Both the position numbers and the translations under genes were made by a program. 64,000 nt of DNA from Falsiroseomonas tokyonensis (GTDB lineage Bacteria; Pseudomonadota; Alphaproteobacteria; Acetobacterales; Acetobacteraceae): positions 682,118 to 746,117 of the forward strand of contig NZ_JAFNJS010000002.1 in assembly GCF_019024325.1 (NCBI RefSeq), read 5' to 3'. The notes beneath the pieces are model-generated. The model saw nothing but the letters and a program-made list of their open reading frames with translations. It was not told where the DNA came from and did no database searches. Shown in pieces: positions 12,175-22,635 of the stretch. Each line of letters starts with the position of its first letter. The stretch's first letter is position 1.

Positions 12175-12447
12175 ATGAACAAGCAGGATCTGGTCGCCGT
12201 CGTTGCGGAGGCCGCGGATCTTCCGAAGGCCAAGGCGAGCGACGTGCTCGACGCCGTTTTCGACGCGATCCAGACGGCGCTGAAGAGCAGCACGGAGGTC
12301 CGTCTGGTGGGCTTCGGCACCTTCAGCACCTCCAAGCGGAAGGCCGGCAAGGGGCGCAATCCCCGCACTGGCGAGGAGATCAAGATTCCGGCGACGACGA
12401 CCGTGCGCTTCAAGGCGGGCAAGGGTCTGAAGGACGCCGTGAACTGA
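12175..12447 (+). CDS. hup: DNA-binding protein HU
   Basis: A 90-residue nucleoid protein of exact family length. It begins MNKQDLVAVVAEAADLPKAK and has the HU signature with VRLVGFGTFSTSKRKA followed by the beta-arm GRNPRTGEEIKIP that inserts in the minor groove. It should bend and compact DNA as a dimer. Start at ATG 12175 with AAGGGGG 7 nt upstream; an upstream in-frame GTG at 12121 would add unrelated sequence. It is flanked by its own promoter and terminator, so it is monocistronic, and it sits after lon as in many proteobacteria. Confidence 0.96.
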   Translation: MNKQDLVAVVAEAADLPKAKASDVLDAVFDAIQTALKSSTEVRLVGFGTFSTSKRKAGKGRNPRTGEEIKIPATTTVRFKAGKGLKDAVN

Positions 12448-12473
12448 GCCATCCGCCTTCGCGGGTGATGTGG

Positions 12474-12508
12474 AAGGGCCGGCCCGCAGGGGCTGGCCCT
12501 TTTGCTTT
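12474..12508 (+). terminator. Intrinsic terminator after hup
   Basis: A stem from AAGGGCC (12474) to GGCCCTTT (12501), 12-13 bp with one G-T pair and loop GCAG, leads into TTTTGCTTT. It lies 27 nt after the hup stop. Confidence 0.88.
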
Positions 12509-12516
12509 GGGGGGCC

Positions 12517-12545
12517 TTGGCGGGCTGGTCCGGGCGTCGTAACTC
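12517..12545 (+). promoter_or_regulatory. Promoter for tRNA-Val
   Basis: TTGGCG, 17 nt and TAACTC, with the -10 ending 13 nt before the mature tRNA 5' end. The location directly between the hup terminator and the tRNA supports it. Confidence 0.55.
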
Positions 12546-12558
12546 CAGGCCCGCCCAG

Positions 12559-12630
12559 GGGCGCTTAGCTCAGCGGTAGAGCGCCTGTCTTACACACAGG
12601 TGGTCGGCGGTTCGATCCCGTCAGCGCCCA
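12559..12630 (+). tRNA. tRNA-Val (anticodon UAC)
   Basis: Acceptor GGGCGCT (12559-12565) pairs with AGCGCCC (12623-12629), discriminator A. The D arm is GCTCAGCGGTAGAGC. The anticodon stem CCTGT/ACAGG encloses CTTACAC with anticodon TAC, and the T loop is GGTTCGATCCC. CCA is not encoded. Confidence 0.95.
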
Positions 12631-12658
12631 TTTTTCCGCGGCAAAGCCGCGGAAAAAT
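12630..12658. repeat. 13-bp perfect inverted repeat abutting tRNA-Val
   Basis: The arms ATTTTTCCGCGGC and GCCGCGGAAAAAT enclose an AAA loop. The first base is the tRNA discriminator. The T-tract lies on the 5' arm, so it is not a normal intrinsic terminator in either direction. It may act in 3'-end processing of the tRNA or be the boundary of the repeat array that follows. Confidence 0.8.
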
Positions 12659-12678
12659 CCCCCGGAGGGAAAAGCGAA

Positions 12679-12950
12679 GCGACCTGCGCGGCACCGCCGC
12701 GCAGCGCGGCCCGCGGATGGCGAGTCTTGTAGCAACATGCGCAGATCACCCGCGCCGCCTTCCCGATCGTCGCGGTGGCGACCTGTGCGGCACCGCCGCG
12801 CAGCGCGGCCCGCGGATGGCGAAACCTGCAGCGACCAGCGCCGATCGCCCGCGCCGCCTCTCCAATCGACGCAGTGGCGACCTGCGCCGCGCGGCCCGCG
12901 GATGGCGAAACTTGTCGCCACCCGCGCCGAACACCAGAACTGCCTCACAC
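12679..12950. repeat. 99-bp tandem repeat, two full copies and one partial
   Basis: Copies begin at GCGACCTG at 12679, 12778 and 12877, exactly 99 nt apart. Copies 1 and 2 are near identical in the first half, including the palindrome GCCGCGC-A-GCGCGGC and then CCCGCGGATGGCGA; the second halves diverge. Copy 3 lacks about 14 nt of the palindromic part and fades near 12950. The period is a multiple of three and leaves open frames on both strands, but the translations are low-complexity and arginine-rich, unlike any family I know. It looks like a REP-type element array between two tRNA genes rather than a gene. Confidence 0.8.
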
Positions 12951-13129
12951 TCGTCCGCGCCAACCGATTTGACGCGGGTGCGACATTTTTTTGTCGTGGT
13001 CTCACGCCCCGCTGCCCGCGGCCTGCCGCCCGCCCCCTGCGGATGGATCGTGCGAATCGCCGGTAGCACTGCCCCTCCCTTCGCCTACCCGGGCCGCCGC
13101 AGGCGCCGTTGCGTGCCATGTCCGGCCTG
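12951..13129. other. Intergenic remainder between repeat array and tRNA-Asp promoter
   Basis: No gene seen. One small hairpin CGACA-TTTTTT-TGTCG occurs at 12981-12996; the rest is GC-rich sequence without recognisable signals. Confidence 0.4.
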
Positions 13130-13158
13130 TTGACAGGCCGCCCCCGCGCCCCTATTCC
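13130..13158 (+). promoter_or_regulatory. Promoter for tRNA-Asp
   Basis: A consensus -35 TTGACA, a 17-nt spacer and TATTCC, ending 17 nt before the tRNA. This is the strongest promoter match in the window. Confidence 0.75.
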
Positions 13159-13175
13159 CGGCTCACTGTTCGCGG

Positions 13176-13252
<77 letters not shown>

Positions 13253-13278
13253 CGCGAACAGTTTTCCCAAAGCTTAAG

Positions 13279-13324
13279 ACAGGTTCAGGGTGCGCGCCGA
13301 AAGGCCGCGCGCCCCGCAACCTGT
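13279..13324 (+). terminator. Long stem-loop after tRNA-Asp
   Basis: Outer arms ACAGGTT (13279-13285) and AACCTGT (13318-13324) enclose a second stem of GGGTGCGCG with CGCGCGCCC around a GAAA-containing loop. The hairpin is long and very stable but is followed only by TCGTGG, not a T-run. It probably ends or trims the tRNA-Asp transcript. Confidence 0.5.
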
Positions 13325-13347
13325 TCGTGGCCTGGGCGTCAAAAAAG

Positions 13348-13378
13348 CGATGCATGTCAACGCTTCCATCATGCATCG
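13348..13378. repeat. 9-bp perfect inverted repeat upstream of nuoA
   Basis: CGATGCATG and CATGCATCG are separated by 13 nt, about 160 nt before nuoA, in a locally AT-richer patch preceded by AAAAAA. The arm spacing (22 nt centre to centre) would suit a dimeric regulator. No regulator can be named. Confidence 0.45.
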
Positions 13379-13540
13379 GGCCTATGGCGGAGGAGGCGGA
13401 GCGCGGCTAATCTGCGCTGCGCTGCAACGCGATGGGGACGGGGCCTGCGGGATTGGCGCAGATCGCCCTGCCTTAGCGCGCAGGTGGAATAGCCCGGGCG
13501 CCGGACGGCGCTCCGGACAGGCAAGGACAGCCGAGGCCCC

Positions 13541-13909
13541 ATGACTCAGCCGCTGCTGGCAGAATATTTCCCGATCCTGGTGTTCCTCGGCATCGCCGCC
13601 GTCATCGCCAGCGCGATGGTGGGTGGGGCGCTGCTCGCCGCCAGGCAGAAGCCCTATGCCGAGAAGCTCTCGGCCTATGAATGCGGCTTCGAACCCTTCG
13701 ACGATACGCGCCGCCGGTTCGACGTGCGGTTCTACCTCGTGGCCATCCTGTTCATCATTTTCGACCTGGAAGTGGCCTTCCTGTTCCCCTGGGCGGTGAC
13801 GCTGGGGGAGATCGGCTGGTTCGGCTTCCTGTCGATGATGGGCTTCCTTGGCGTGCTGACGGTCGGCTTCATCTATGAGTGGCGCAAGGGCGCCCTGGAC
13901 TGGGAATGA
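13541..13909 (+). CDS. nuoA: NADH-quinone oxidoreductase subunit A
   Basis: A 122-residue membrane subunit with three transmembrane helices, at about residues 9-30, 65-87 and 92-113. The loop [20 protein letters not shown] carries the conserved cysteine-containing segment near the quinone site, and [20 protein letters not shown] is the family hallmark. It opens a complete nuoA-N operon. CGAGG precedes the ATG by 4 nt. A 111-nt gap to nuoB is the only sizeable space within the operon. Confidence 0.97.
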   Translation: MTQPLLAEYFPILVFLGIAAVIASAMVGGALLAARQKPYAEKLSAYECGFEPFDDTRRRFDVRFYLVAILFIIFDLEVAFLFPWAVTLGEIGWFGFLSMMGFLGVLTVGFIYEWRKGALDWE

Positions 13910-14020
13910 AGGCGGGCCGCCTGGCCCTGCGAGGGGGCCGCGGCGGCAGGTAGTGGGGCGCCAGGTGTATCGCCTGGGCCCATCTGGCAATGGGCGCCGG
14001 CGGGGCGCCCGGAGAACAGC

Positions 14021-14581
14021 ATGAGCGGTTCAGACAGCAATGCGATCGCCTGGAACCGGGAGGCTCTGCCCCCGGGGGCTGCGCAGGACTCGGTGGTGCG
14101 GGGCATCACCGGGGAGATCGAGGAAAAGGGCTTCGTCATCGCCAACCTGGACAAGGTGGTGAACTGGGCCCGGACCGGCAGCCTCTGGCCGATGACCTTC
14201 GGCCTGGCCTGCTGCGCGGTGCCGATGATCCACGCCTATATGGCGCGCTACGACCTGGACCGCTTCGGCATCATCCCGCGCGGCTCGCCGCGGCAGAGCG
14301 ACGTGATGATCGTGGCCGGCACGCTGACCAACAAGATGGCTCCCGCGCTCCGCAAGGTCTACGACCAGATGTCGGAGCCGCGCTGGGTGATCTCCATGGG
14401 CTCCTGCGCCAATGGCGGCGGCTACTACCACTACAGCTACAGCGTGGTGCGCGGCTGCGACCGCGTGGTGCCGGTCGATGTCTACGTGCCGGGCTGCCCG
14501 CCGACGGCGGAGGCGCTGGTCTACGGCATCTTGCAATTGCAAAAGAAGATCCGCCGGACGGGGACCATCCTCCGTGGCTGA
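14021..14581 (+). CDS. nuoB: NADH-quinone oxidoreductase subunit B
   Basis: A 186-residue peripheral-arm subunit that carries cluster N2, the last 4Fe-4S centre before quinone. The tandem cysteines are in [13 protein letters not shown], with the remaining ligands in [11 protein letters not shown] and [12 protein letters not shown]. All ligands are present. The last codons overlap nuoC by 8 nt. Confidence 0.98.
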   Translation: MSGSDSNAIAWNREALPPGAAQDSVVRGITGEIEEKGFVIANLDKVVNWARTGSLWPMTFGLACCAVPMIHAYMARYDLDRFGIIPRGSPRQSDVMIVAGTLTNKMAPALRKVYDQMSEPRWVISMGSCANGGGYYHYSYSVVRGCDRVVPVDVYVPGCPPTAEALVYGILQLQKKIRRTGTILRG

Positions 14582-15221
14582 CGCGAACGCATTGCAGGCG
14601 CTGGGCGCCGCCATCGCCGAAGCCGCGGGCGCCGTGGTGGAGGAGGTCTTCGTCGAGCGTGGCGCCGAGCTGGTGGTGCGCGCCAGGCGCGACCAGATCG
14701 TGCCCTTCATGGAAATGCTGCGCGACGATCCGCGCTTCGCCTTCGAACAGGTGATGGACATTTGCGGCATGGACTGGCCGGAGCGCGCCGAGCGCTTCGA
14801 GGTGGTCTACAACCTGCTCAGCCTGGCGCTGAACCAGCGGCTGCGCGTGATCGTCTCGACCGACGAGGCGACGCCGGTGCCGAGCCTCATCCATGTCTGG
14901 CCCGCCGCCACATGGTATGAGCGCGAGGCGTGGGACATGTACGGCATCGTCTTCGAAGGCCAGCCCGACCTGCGCCGCCTGCTGACCGATTACGGCTTCG
15001 AAGGCCACCCGCTGCGCAAGGATTTCCCGCTGACCGGCCATGTGCAGGTTCGCTACGACGAGACGCGCAAGCAGGTGGTGAACGAGCCCGTCACGCTGAC
15101 GCAGGACTTTCGTTCGTTTGACTTCCTGAGCCCGTGGGAAGGCATGACCACGCTGCCGGGCGACGAGAAGGTGCACCAGATCCGCAGTGAACGCGGGCAG
15201 ATCGAGGGCCCCCAATCATGA
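14574..15221 (+). CDS. nuoC: NADH-quinone oxidoreductase subunit C
   Basis: A 215-residue 30-kDa subunit, separate from NuoD as in alphaproteobacteria. It contains the conserved [20 protein letters not shown] and the [14 protein letters not shown] signature. The start is GTG 14574, inside the end of nuoB, giving [11 protein letters not shown]; no ATG is available near the N-terminus. The stop overlaps nuoD by ATGA. Confidence 0.96.
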   Translation: MADANALQALGAAIAEAAGAVVEEVFVERGAELVVRARRDQIVPFMEMLRDDPRFAFEQVMDICGMDWPERAERFEVVYNLLSLALNQRLRVIVSTDEATPVPSLIHVWPAATWYEREAWDMYGIVFEGQPDLRRLLTDYGFEGHPLRKDFPLTGHVQVRYDETRKQVVNEPVTLTQDFRSFDFLSPWEGMTTLPGDEKVHQIRSERGQIEGPQS

Positions 15222-16456
15222 GCACCGAGCTGGTCAGCGGCCTGCCACAGATGGACGGCCCGAACGCGTCCCAGAAACTGTTCGACGCCGATACGCACAC
15301 CATCAACTTCGGCCCGCAGCATCCTGCCGCGCATGGCGTGCTGCGCCTCATCCTGGAGATGAAGGGCGAGGTGGTGGAGCGTGCCGATCCGCATATCGGG
15401 CTGCTGCATCGCGGCACTGAGAAGCTGATCGAGTACAAGACCTATCTCCAGGCCATGCCCTATATGGACCGGCTGGATTACGTCTCGCCCATGTGCATGG
15501 AGCACAGCTTCGTCCTGGCCACGGAGCGGTTGCTCGGCATCGAGAACGACGTGCCGCTGCGGGCCAAGTGGATCCGCACGATGTTCGCGGAAATCACGCG
15601 AATCCTGAATCACCTGCTGAACGTCACGACCTATGCGCTCGACGTCGGCGCCATCACGCCCTCGCTCTGGGGCTTTGAGCAGCGCGAGCATCTGCTGGAA
15701 TTCTACGAGCAGGTCGGCGGCAGCCATTACCATGTGAACTACTTCCGCGCCGGCGGCGTGGCGAAGGACCTGCCCGCGGGGCTCGAGGATCGGATCGGCG
15801 CCTGGTGCCGGCAGTTCCCGAAATTCCTGGATGAGCTTGAGGGTCTGCTGACGCAGAACCGCATCTTCAAGCAGCGCACCGTCGATATCGGCGTGATGAC
15901 GGCGGAACAGGCGATGTCCTGGGGCTTCTCCGGCCCCTGCCTGCGCGCCTCCGGCTGTGCCTGGGACCTGCGCAAGTCGCAGCCCTATGAGATGTACGAG
16001 CAGCTGGACTTCGAAATCCCCGTCGGCGTGCAGGGCGATTGCTACGATCGCTACCTGGTGCGCATGCAGGAGATGCGGCAGTCGCTGCGCATGGTCGAGC
16101 AGTGCCTGAACCACATCCGCCCGGGCCCGGTGAAGATCGCCGACCACAAGATCGCACCGCCGTCGCGCGGCGAGATGAAGCGCTCGATGGAAAGCCTGAT
16201 CCATCACTTCAAGCTCTACACCGAGGGCTACCACGTGCCCGCCGGCGCGACCTACACGGTGACCGAGGCGCCGAAGGGCGAGTTCGGCGTCTACATGGTG
16301 GCCGACGGCACCAACCGCCCCTATCGCTGCAAGATCCGCGCGCCCGGCTTCGCGCATCTGCAGGCGATGGAGGCACTGTCCAAGGGGCACATGCTGGCGG
16401 ATGCCGTCGCCATCATCGGCAGCCTCGATATCGTCTTCGGGGAGATCGACCGGTGA
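15218..16456 (+). CDS. nuoD: NADH-quinone oxidoreductase subunit D
   Basis: A 412-residue 49-kDa subunit that forms most of the quinone pocket. It shows [18 protein letters not shown] and [13 protein letters not shown] near the N-terminus. The C-terminal region has [15 protein letters not shown] and the end IVFGEIDR. The length is typical of stand-alone NuoD. The start overlaps nuoC by 4 nt. Confidence 0.98.
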   Translation: MSTELVSGLPQMDGPNASQKLFDADTHTINFGPQHPAAHGVLRLILEMKGEVVERADPHIGLLHRGTEKLIEYKTYLQAMPYMDRLDYVSPMCMEHSFVLATERLLGIENDVPLRAKWIRTMFAEITRILNHLLNVTTYALDVGAITPSLWGFEQREHLLEFYEQVGGSHYHVNYFRAGGVAKDLPAGLEDRIGAWCRQFPKFLDELEGLLTQNRIFKQRTVDIGVMTAEQAMSWGFSGPCLRASGCAWDLRKSQPYEMYEQLDFEIPVGVQGDCYDRYLVRMQEMRQSLRMVEQCLNHIRPGPVKIADHKIAPPSRGEMKRSMESLIHHFKLYTEGYHVPAGATYTVTEAPKGEFGVYMVADGTNRPYRCKIRAPGFAHLQAMEALSKGHMLADAVAIIGSLDIVFGEIDR

Positions 16457-17079
16457 GCTTCGAACAGCCCACGCATTTCGCCTTCGACGAGGCGAGCGAG
16501 GCCGAGGTCGCGAAGATTCTCGCCAAGTATCCGGAGGCGAAGAAGGCCTCCGGCGTGATCCCGCTGCTCTATGTCGTGCAGCGCCAGATGGGCCGCGCGA
16601 CCGGCAGCGCCTGGGTGCCGAAGGTGGCGATGGACGTGATTGCGGACCGCCTCGGCATGGCGCCGATCCGCGTCTATGAGGTCGCGACTTTCTACTTCAT
16701 GTTCAACATGAAGCCGATCGGGAAGCATCACCTGCAGCTGTGTGGCACCACGCCCTGCATGCTGCGTGGCTCGGATGACGTGATGCGCGCCTGCCACGAT
16801 GCGGCGCATGTGCAGGTCGGCCAAACCTCCGCCGATGGGCTGTTCACGCTGACCGAGGTTGAGTGCCTCGGCGCCTGCGTGAATGCGCCGGTGCTGCAGG
16901 TGGATGACGACTACTTCGAGGATCTCGACTACGACCGCACCGTCGCGCTGATCGAGGCGCTGAAGCGGGGCGAGCGTCCAACGCCCGGCAGCAGCATCGG
17001 CCGCCAGACCAGCGCGCCGGAAGGCGGGCCGCTGGTGCTGATCGACGTGCCCGGTGGCGTTGCAGGGGGAGGGGAATAG
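16453..17079 (+). CDS. nuoE: NADH-quinone oxidoreductase subunit E
   Basis: A 208-residue 24-kDa subunit with a thioredoxin-like fold binding the 2Fe-2S cluster N1a. Ligand cysteines lie in [11 protein letters not shown] and in [11 protein letters not shown]. The start is GTG 16453, overlapping the nuoD stop (GTGA), giving [13 protein letters not shown]. It feeds electrons with NuoF, encoded 3 nt downstream. Confidence 0.97.
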   Translation: MSFEQPTHFAFDEASEAEVAKILAKYPEAKKASGVIPLLYVVQRQMGRATGSAWVPKVAMDVIADRLGMAPIRVYEVATFYFMFNMKPIGKHHLQLCGTTPCMLRGSDDVMRACHDAAHVQVGQTSADGLFTLTEVECLGACVNAPVLQVDDDYFEDLDYDRTVALIEALKRGERPTPGSSIGRQTSAPEGGPLVLIDVPGGVAGGGE

Positions 17080-17082
17080 GCA

Positions 17083-18393
17083 ATGGCACTCTCCGACAAG
17101 GACCGCATCTTCACCAACCTCTACGGGTTGCAGGATTGGCGCCTGCCCGCCGCGCAGCGGCGCGGCAACTGGGACGGCACATCCGGCATCCTGGGCAAGG
17201 GCCGGGACTGGATCATCGAGGAGATGAAGGCCTCCGGCCTACGCGGCCGCGGAGGCGCCGGCTTCCCGACCGGCATGAAGTGGTCCTTCATGCCGAAGCA
17301 GGCGAGCGAGCGGCCGCACTACCTGGTGGTGAATGCCGACGAATCCGAGCCCGGCACCTGCAAGGACCGCGACATCATCCGCCACGATCCGCATACGCTG
17401 ATCGAAGGCTGCCTGATCGCCGGCTTCGCCATGGGCGCGCATGCTGGCTACATCTACATCCGCGGCGAATACTACAATGAGAGCCGCGTGCTGGATGCGG
17501 CGATCGACGAGGCCTATGCGGCCGGGCTGCTCGGCAAGAACGCAGCCGGCTCCGGCTGGGACTTCGATCTCTACGTCCATCGCGGCGCCGGCGCCTATAT
17601 CTGCGGCGAAGAGACGGCGCTGATCGAGAGCCTGGAGGGCAAGAAGGGCATGCCGCGGCTGAAGCCGCCATTCCCCGCCGCCGTCGGCCTCTATGGCTGC
17701 CCGACCACGGTGAACAATGTCGAGACCATCGCCGTGGTGCCGACCATCCTGCGCCGCGGCGCCGCCTGGTTCGCGGGCTTCGGCCGGCCGAAGAATTCGG
17801 GCACGAAGATCTTCTGCATCCAGGGGCATGTGAACAAGCCCTGCAATGTGGAGGAGGAAATGAGCATCCCGATGCGGGAGCTCATCGAGCGCCATGCCGG
17901 CGGCGTGCGCGGCGGCTGGGACAATCTGCTCTGCGTGATCCCGGGCGGTTCCTCCACGCCGCTGCTGCCGAAGCACATCTGCGACGATGTGCTGATGGAT
18001 TTCGATGCGCTGCGCGAGCACAAGTCGGGCCTCGGCACCGCCGGCGTGATCGTCATGGACAAGTCCACCGACATCGTCCGCGCCATCGCCCGCCTCTCGC
18101 GCTTCTACAAGCATGAGAGCTGCGGCCAGTGCACGCCCTGCCGCGAGGGCATGGGCTGGGTCAGCCGCATGATGGACCGGATGGTGCAGGGCCGCGCGGA
18201 GATCGAGGAGATCGACGTGCTGGAGGATGTGACCCGCCGCATCGAGGGCCACACGATCTGCGCGCTGGCGGATGGCGGCGTCTGGCCGGTGCAGGGGCTG
18301 ATCCGGCACTACCGGCCGGTGATGGAAGAACGCATCGCCCAGTACAAGGCACGGCACGCGACGCCGTCCGCCTTGCCGATGGCGGCGGAGTAA
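17083..18393 (+). CDS. nuoF: NADH-quinone oxidoreductase subunit F
   Basis: A 436-residue 51-kDa subunit that binds NADH, FMN and cluster N3. The nucleotide-binding glycine loop is [15 protein letters not shown]. The flavin site includes [13 protein letters not shown] and [17 protein letters not shown]. The 4Fe-4S ligands are in [12 protein letters not shown] plus a later cysteine in [10 protein letters not shown] strong GGGGGAGGGG precedes the ATG. Confidence 0.98.
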   Translation: MALSDKDRIFTNLYGLQDWRLPAAQRRGNWDGTSGILGKGRDWIIEEMKASGLRGRGGAGFPTGMKWSFMPKQASERPHYLVVNADESEPGTCKDRDIIRHDPHTLIEGCLIAGFAMGAHAGYIYIRGEYYNESRVLDAAIDEAYAAGLLGKNAAGSGWDFDLYVHRGAGAYICGEETALIESLEGKKGMPRLKPPFPAAVGLYGCPTTVNNVETIAVVPTILRRGAAWFAGFGRPKNSGTKIFCIQGHVNKPCNVEEEMSIPMRELIERHAGGVRGGWDNLLCVIPGGSSTPLLPKHICDDVLMDFDALREHKSGLGTAGVIVMDKSTDIVRAIARLSRFYKHESCGQCTPCREGMGWVSRMMDRMVQGRAEIEEIDVLEDVTRRIEGHTICALADGGVWPVQGLIRHYRPVMEERIAQYKARHATPSALPMAAE

Positions 18394-18398
18394 CGGCG

Positions 18399-20438
18399 AT
18401 GGCAAAGGTCACGGTCGACGGGATCGAGGTCGAGGTCCCGAACGGCGCCACGGTGCTGCAGGCCTGCGAGGCCGCGGGCAAGGAAATTCCGCGCTTCTGC
18501 TACCACGAGCGCCTGAGCGTCGCTGGCAATTGCCGCATGTGCCTGGTGGAAGTGGAGAAGGCGCCGAAGCCCGTCGCCTCCTGCGCCTATCCCGTCGCGG
18601 ATGGCATGGTGGTGAAGACGGACAGTCCCGTCGTGCGCAACGCGCGCCGCGGCGTCATGGAATTCCTGCTGATCAACCACCCGCTGGACTGCCCGATCTG
18701 CGACCAGGGCGGCGAGTGCGACCTGCAGGACCAGGCGGTCGGCTACGGCATGGACCACAGCCGCTACCGCGAGGCGAAGCGGTCCGTGAAGGACAAGAAC
18801 ATCGGGCCGCTGATCAAGACGATCATGACCCGCTGCATCCAGTGCACGCGCTGCGTCCGCTTCTCGGCCGAAGTGGCCGGCACCGCGGAGCTCGGCGGGA
18901 CCAATCGCGGCGAGAACCTCGAGATCGGCACCTATGTGGAGAAGGCGCTGACCAGCGAACTCTCCGGCAATCTGATCGACATCTGCCCGGTGGGCGCGCT
19001 GACCTCGCGCCCCTATGCCTTCGTCTCGCGCCCCTGGGAGCTGCGGAAGACCGAGGGCGTCGACGTGCAGGATGCGACGGGCACGAATATCCGCATCGAC
19101 ACGCGCGGCCCGGAAGTGCTGCGCATCCTGCCGCGCATCAATGAAGATGTGAACGAGGAGTGGATGGCCGATCGCGGCCGCTTCTCCTTCGACGGCCTCA
19201 AGCGCAAGCGGCTGGACCGGCCCTGGCTTCGTGTGGACGGCAAGCTGCGGCAGGCGAGCTGGCCGGAGGCTTTTGCCGCCATCGCCGGCAGGCTGAAGGG
19301 CCTGCGGGGCGATCGCATCGGCGCCATCGCGGGTGACCTGGTGGAAGCCGAGAGCCTGCTTGCGCTGAAGGCGCTGATGGCGAAGCTGGGATCGGAGAAT
19401 CTGGACTGCCGCACGGATGGCGCGGCGATCGACGTGACGCGGCCCGACTTCTACCGCTTCAACACGACCATCGCCGGCATCGAGGAAGCGGATGCGCTGC
19501 TGATCATCGGCAGCAATCCGCGCACCGAGGCCCCGGTCATCAATGCGCGCATCCGCAAGCGCTGGGTCGCCGGGCGTTTCCGCATCGGCCGCATCGGCCC
19601 GGCCGGTCTCGACCTGACCTACAGCCACGAGCATCTGGGCGAGGGGCCGGAGGCGATCCGCGCGCTGCTGGACGGCTCACACCCCTTCATGGAGGTGCTG
19701 AAGACCGCCAAGAACCCGATGGTGCTGCTCGGCCGCGGCGCGCTGATGCGGGCCGATGGGCTGGCGGTGCTGGCAGCGGCCTGGGAGGTGGCGCGCCAGG
19801 CCAATGCGCTGCGCGATGACTGGCACGGCTTTAACCTGCTGCACCTCTTCGGCGGCCAGGTTGGCGCGCTGGCCCTGGGCTTCCTGCCGGGCGCGGGCGG
19901 CCAGGATCTCGGCCAGATGCTGGGCGGCGGCGTGGATGCGCTGTGGCTGCTGGGTGCGGATGGGGTCGATCCGGCGACGATCGCGCCCGGCACCTTCGTG
20001 ATCTACCAGGGCCACCACGGCGACCGCATCGCGGGCCGCGCCGATGTGATCCTGCCCGGTGCCGCCTATACCGAGAAGGACGGCACCTGGGTGAACACGG
20101 AAGGCCGCGTGCAGCGCGGGCACCTGGCCGTCTATCCGCCGGGGGAGGCGCGCGAGGATTGGCGCATCATCCGCGCGGCAAGCGAGGCGCTGGGCGCCAC
20201 GCTGCCCTTCGACAGCCTGGCGCAGCTTCGCGCCGCGATGCCGCTGGAGGAGGGATTTGCGCGTCGCTTTGCGGCGGATGCGACGGGCCCGTCCGGTGAC
20301 CCGGCCGCGATGTCTGGCGCGCCCTTCGTGCTGCCGCTGGCCAATTACCACCAGGCGGATGTCATCGCGCGCGCTTCGGATGTGATGGCGCAATGCGCAG
20401 CCACTTATGCGGCGCCGCTGGCCGTGGCGGCGGAGTAG
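18399..20438 (+). CDS. nuoG: NADH-quinone oxidoreductase subunit G
   Basis: A 679-residue 75-kDa subunit. An N-terminal 2Fe-2S ferredoxin-like domain ([19 protein letters not shown]) is followed by the His-Cys3 cluster segment [19 protein letters not shown], then the cubane ligands [10 protein letters not shown] and DICPVGAL. The remainder is a molybdopterin-oxidoreductase-like domain that carries no cofactor in this family. Start at ATG 18399, 5 nt after nuoF, gives [13 protein letters not shown]. Confidence 0.97.
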   Translation: MAKVTVDGIEVEVPNGATVLQACEAAGKEIPRFCYHERLSVAGNCRMCLVEVEKAPKPVASCAYPVADGMVVKTDSPVVRNARRGVMEFLLINHPLDCPICDQGGECDLQDQAVGYGMDHSRYREAKRSVKDKNIGPLIKTIMTRCIQCTRCVRFSAEVAGTAELGGTNRGENLEIGTYVEKALTSELSGNLIDICPVGALTSRPYAFVSRPWELRKTEGVDVQDATGTNIRIDTRGPEVLRILPRINEDVNEEWMADRGRFSFDGLKRKRLDRPWLRVDGKLRQASWPEAFAAIAGRLKGLRGDRIGAIAGDLVEAESLLALKALMAKLGSENLDCRTDGAAIDVTRPDFYRFNTTIAGIEEADALLIIGSNPRTEAPVINARIRKRWVAGRFRIGRIGPAGLDLTYSHEHLGEGPEAIRALLDGSHPFMEVLKTAKNPMVLLGRGALMRADGLAVLAAAWEVARQANALRDDWHGFNLLHLFGGQVGALALGFLPGAGGQDLGQMLGGGVDALWLLGADGVDPATIAPGTFVIYQGHHGDRIAGRADVILPGAAYTEKDGTWVNTEGRVQRGHLAVYPPGEAREDWRIIRAASEALGATLPFDSLAQLRAAMPLEEGFARRFAADATGPSGDPAAMSGAPFVLPLANYHQADVIARASDVMAQCAATYAAPLAVAAE

Positions 20439-20442
20439 GGAC

Positions 20443-21450
20443 ATGGACGCTTTCCTCGCCACCCCCATCGGGGTGCTCGCGCTGACGGTCGCGCAGGCCA
20501 TGGCGCTGCTGGTGCCGCTGCTGATCGGCGTCGCCTACCTCACCTGGGCCGAGCGCAAGGTGCTGGCGGCGATGCAGATGCGAAAGGGGCCGAATGTCGT
20601 CGGGCCCTTCGGCATGCTGCAGCCCTTCGCCGACGCCATCAAGATGCTGATGAAGGAAACCATCATTCCTTCCGGCGCATCCCGCGTGCTGTTCATCATG
20701 GCACCGATGATCACCTTCATGCTGGCGATGCTGGCCTGGGCGGTCATCCCCGTGAATGATGGGTGGGCGATCGCCGATATCAATGTCGGCATCCTCTATC
20801 TCTTCGCGATCTCTTCGCTCGGCGTCTATGGAATCATCATCGCTGGCTGGGCTTCGAATTCGAAATACGCCTTCCTCGGCGCGCTGCGCTCGGCGGCGCA
20901 GATGGTCAGCTACGAAGTCTCCATGGGCTTCGTCATCGTCACGGTGCTGCTCTGCGTCGGCTCGCTGAACCTGTCGGAGATCGTGCGGGCGCAGGAGAAC
21001 CTGTGGTTCATCGTGCCGCTCTTCCCGATGTTCGTCATCATGTTCATCAGTGCCCTGGCCGAGACGAACCGCGCGCCCTTCGACCTGCCGGAAGGCGAGT
21101 CCGAGCTGGTGGCGGGCTTCTTCGTCGAATACTCGTCGATGTCCTTTGCGCTGTTCTTCCTCGGCGAATACGCGAACATGATCCTGATGAGCGCGCTCAT
21201 CACCATCCTGTTCCTCGGCGGCTGGTACGGGCCCTTCGGGCTGCTGCCGGCGCTCGGGCCGCTGTGGTTCGTGCTGAAGATCTGCTTCTGCCTCTTCGTT
21301 TTCGTCTGGGTGCGCGCGACCTTCCCGCGGTATCGCTACGACCAGCTCATGCGGCTCGGCTGGAAGGTCTTCCTGCCCTTCAGCCTGGTCTGGCTGGTCA
21401 TCACCGCCGCGGCGCTCAAGATCTTCGGCTGGCTGCCGGGAGGAGTTTGA
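20443..21450 (+). CDS. nuoH: NADH-quinone oxidoreductase subunit H
   Basis: A 335-residue membrane subunit with eight predicted helices linking the quinone cavity to the proton-pumping arm. Conserved segments are [18 protein letters not shown] and [20 protein letters not shown], whose acidic residues are essential in the family. Start at ATG 20443, 4 nt after nuoG. Confidence 0.98.
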   Translation: MDAFLATPIGVLALTVAQAMALLVPLLIGVAYLTWAERKVLAAMQMRKGPNVVGPFGMLQPFADAIKMLMKETIIPSGASRVLFIMAPMITFMLAMLAWAVIPVNDGWAIADINVGILYLFAISSLGVYGIIIAGWASNSKYAFLGALRSAAQMVSYEVSMGFVIVTVLLCVGSLNLSEIVRAQENLWFIVPLFPMFVIMFISALAETNRAPFDLPEGESELVAGFFVEYSSMSFALFFLGEYANMILMSALITILFLGGWYGPFGLLPALGPLWFVLKICFCLFVFVWVRATFPRYRYDQLMRLGWKVFLPFSLVWLVITAAALKIFGWLPGGV

Positions 21451-21453
21451 TCC

Positions 21454-21942
21454 ATGGCAACCCTCGATCGCGTCGCCCGCAGCCTGCTGCTGACCGAACT
21501 GGTCGGCGGCATGGCGCTGACGCTGAAGCAGTTCTTCAGCCGCAAGGCGACCATCAACTACCCCTATGAGAAGACGCCGCTCTCGCCGCGCTTCAAGGGC
21601 GAGCACGCGCTGCGCCGCTACCCGAATGGCGAGGAACGCTGCATCGCCTGCAAGCTCTGCGAGGCGATCTGCCCGGCGCAGGCCATCACCATCGAGGCCG
21701 AGCCGCGCGAGGACGGATCCCGCCGCACCACGCGCTACGACATCGACATGACGAAGTGCATCTATTGCGGCATGTGCGAGGAAGCCTGCCCGGTGGATGC
21801 GATCGTCGAGGGGCCGAACCTGGAATTCGCGACCGAGACCCGGTCCGAGCTGATCTACGACAAGGACAGGCTGCTGGATAACGGCGATCGCTGGGAAGCG
21901 ATCCTGGCCCAGCGGCTTACCCTCGACGCGCCGTATCGCTGA
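21454..21942 (+). CDS. nuoI: NADH-quinone oxidoreductase subunit I
   Basis: A 162-residue ferredoxin-like subunit with two 4Fe-4S clusters (N6a and N6b). The ligand motifs are [16 protein letters not shown] and [16 protein letters not shown], both complete. It relays electrons from NuoG to NuoB. AGGAG at the end of nuoH serves as its ribosome site. Confidence 0.98.
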   Translation: MATLDRVARSLLLTELVGGMALTLKQFFSRKATINYPYEKTPLSPRFKGEHALRRYPNGEERCIACKLCEAICPAQAITIEAEPREDGSRRTTRYDIDMTKCIYCGMCEEACPVDAIVEGPNLEFATETRSELIYDKDRLLDNGDRWEAILAQRLTLDAPYR

Positions 21943-21954
21943 AGGGCCGGGGTA

Positions 21955-22635
21955 ATGATCGCCGCCATCGCCTTCTACCTGTTCGCCGCCGTGCTGATCG
22001 CCAGTGCGGTCATGGTGGTGACCAGCCGCAATCCCGTGCACTCCGTGCTCTTCCTGATCCTGGCCTTCTTCAACGCCGCGGCGCTGTTCCTGCTGGCCGG
22101 CGCCGAATTCCTGGCGATGATCCTGGTCATCGTCTATGTCGGCGCGGTCGCGGTGCTGTTCCTCTTCGTCGTGATGATGCTGGACGTGGACTTCTCCGCC
22201 ATCCGGGAGGGCTTCCAGCGCTATGCGCCGATCGGCGGCGCCATCGGCCTGGTGCTATTCGCCGAGCTGATCTTCGTCTTCGGCAGCTGGAGTTTTGCCA
22301 GCGATGCCGCCGGCCTGCGGCTCAACCCGATGGAGCCTGGCGCCGACAATACGCGCGAGATCGGCCGCATCCTCTACACGGACTATGTCTGGCTGTTCCA
22401 GCTTTCGGGGCTGATCCTGCTGGTCGCCATGATCGGCGCCATCGTGCTGACGCTGCGCAACAAGCCCGTGGCCAAGCGCCAGGACATCGGAAGGCAGGTC
22501 TCCCGCATGGGCAGCGTGAACCTGCGCCAGGTGCGCAGCGGCGCGGGCCTGGCGGAGCTTGGCATCGAGCGCCCGCCGGTGGAGGCGCCGCCGGAGCCCA
22601 AGCGCGTCGAACACCATGGCGGGGGGCACCACTGA
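21955..22635 (+). CDS. nuoJ: NADH-quinone oxidoreductase subunit J
   Basis: A 226-residue membrane subunit with five helices, including the conserved [19 protein letters not shown] helix that contains a pi-bulge in the family. The C-terminal 60 residues form a hydrophilic histidine-ending tail (HHGGGHH) that is longer than in E. coli and probably cytoplasmic. The stop shares one base with the nuoK start. Confidence 0.96.
   Translation: MIAAIAFYLFAAVLIASAVMVVTSRNPVHSVLFLILAFFNAAALFLLAGAEFLAMILVIVYVGAVAVLFLFVVMMLDVDFSAIREGFQRYAPIGGAIGLVLFAELIFVFGSWSFASDAAGLRLNPMEPGADNTREIGRILYTDYVWLFQLSGLILLVAMIGAIVLTLRNKPVAKRQDIGRQVSRMGSVNLRQVRSGAGLAELGIERPPVEAPPEPKRVEHHGGGHH

Noticed and set aside
12630-12658. 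Intrinsic terminator for tRNA-Val
   Set aside because: The T-run is on the 5' arm and the A-run on the 3' arm, the opposite of what termination needs.
12600-13133. A protein encoded through the 99-bp repeats
   Set aside because: It would begin inside tRNA-Val, has arginine-rich low-complexity sequence, and copy 3 has lost part of the unit, so the pattern is better explained as DNA repeats.
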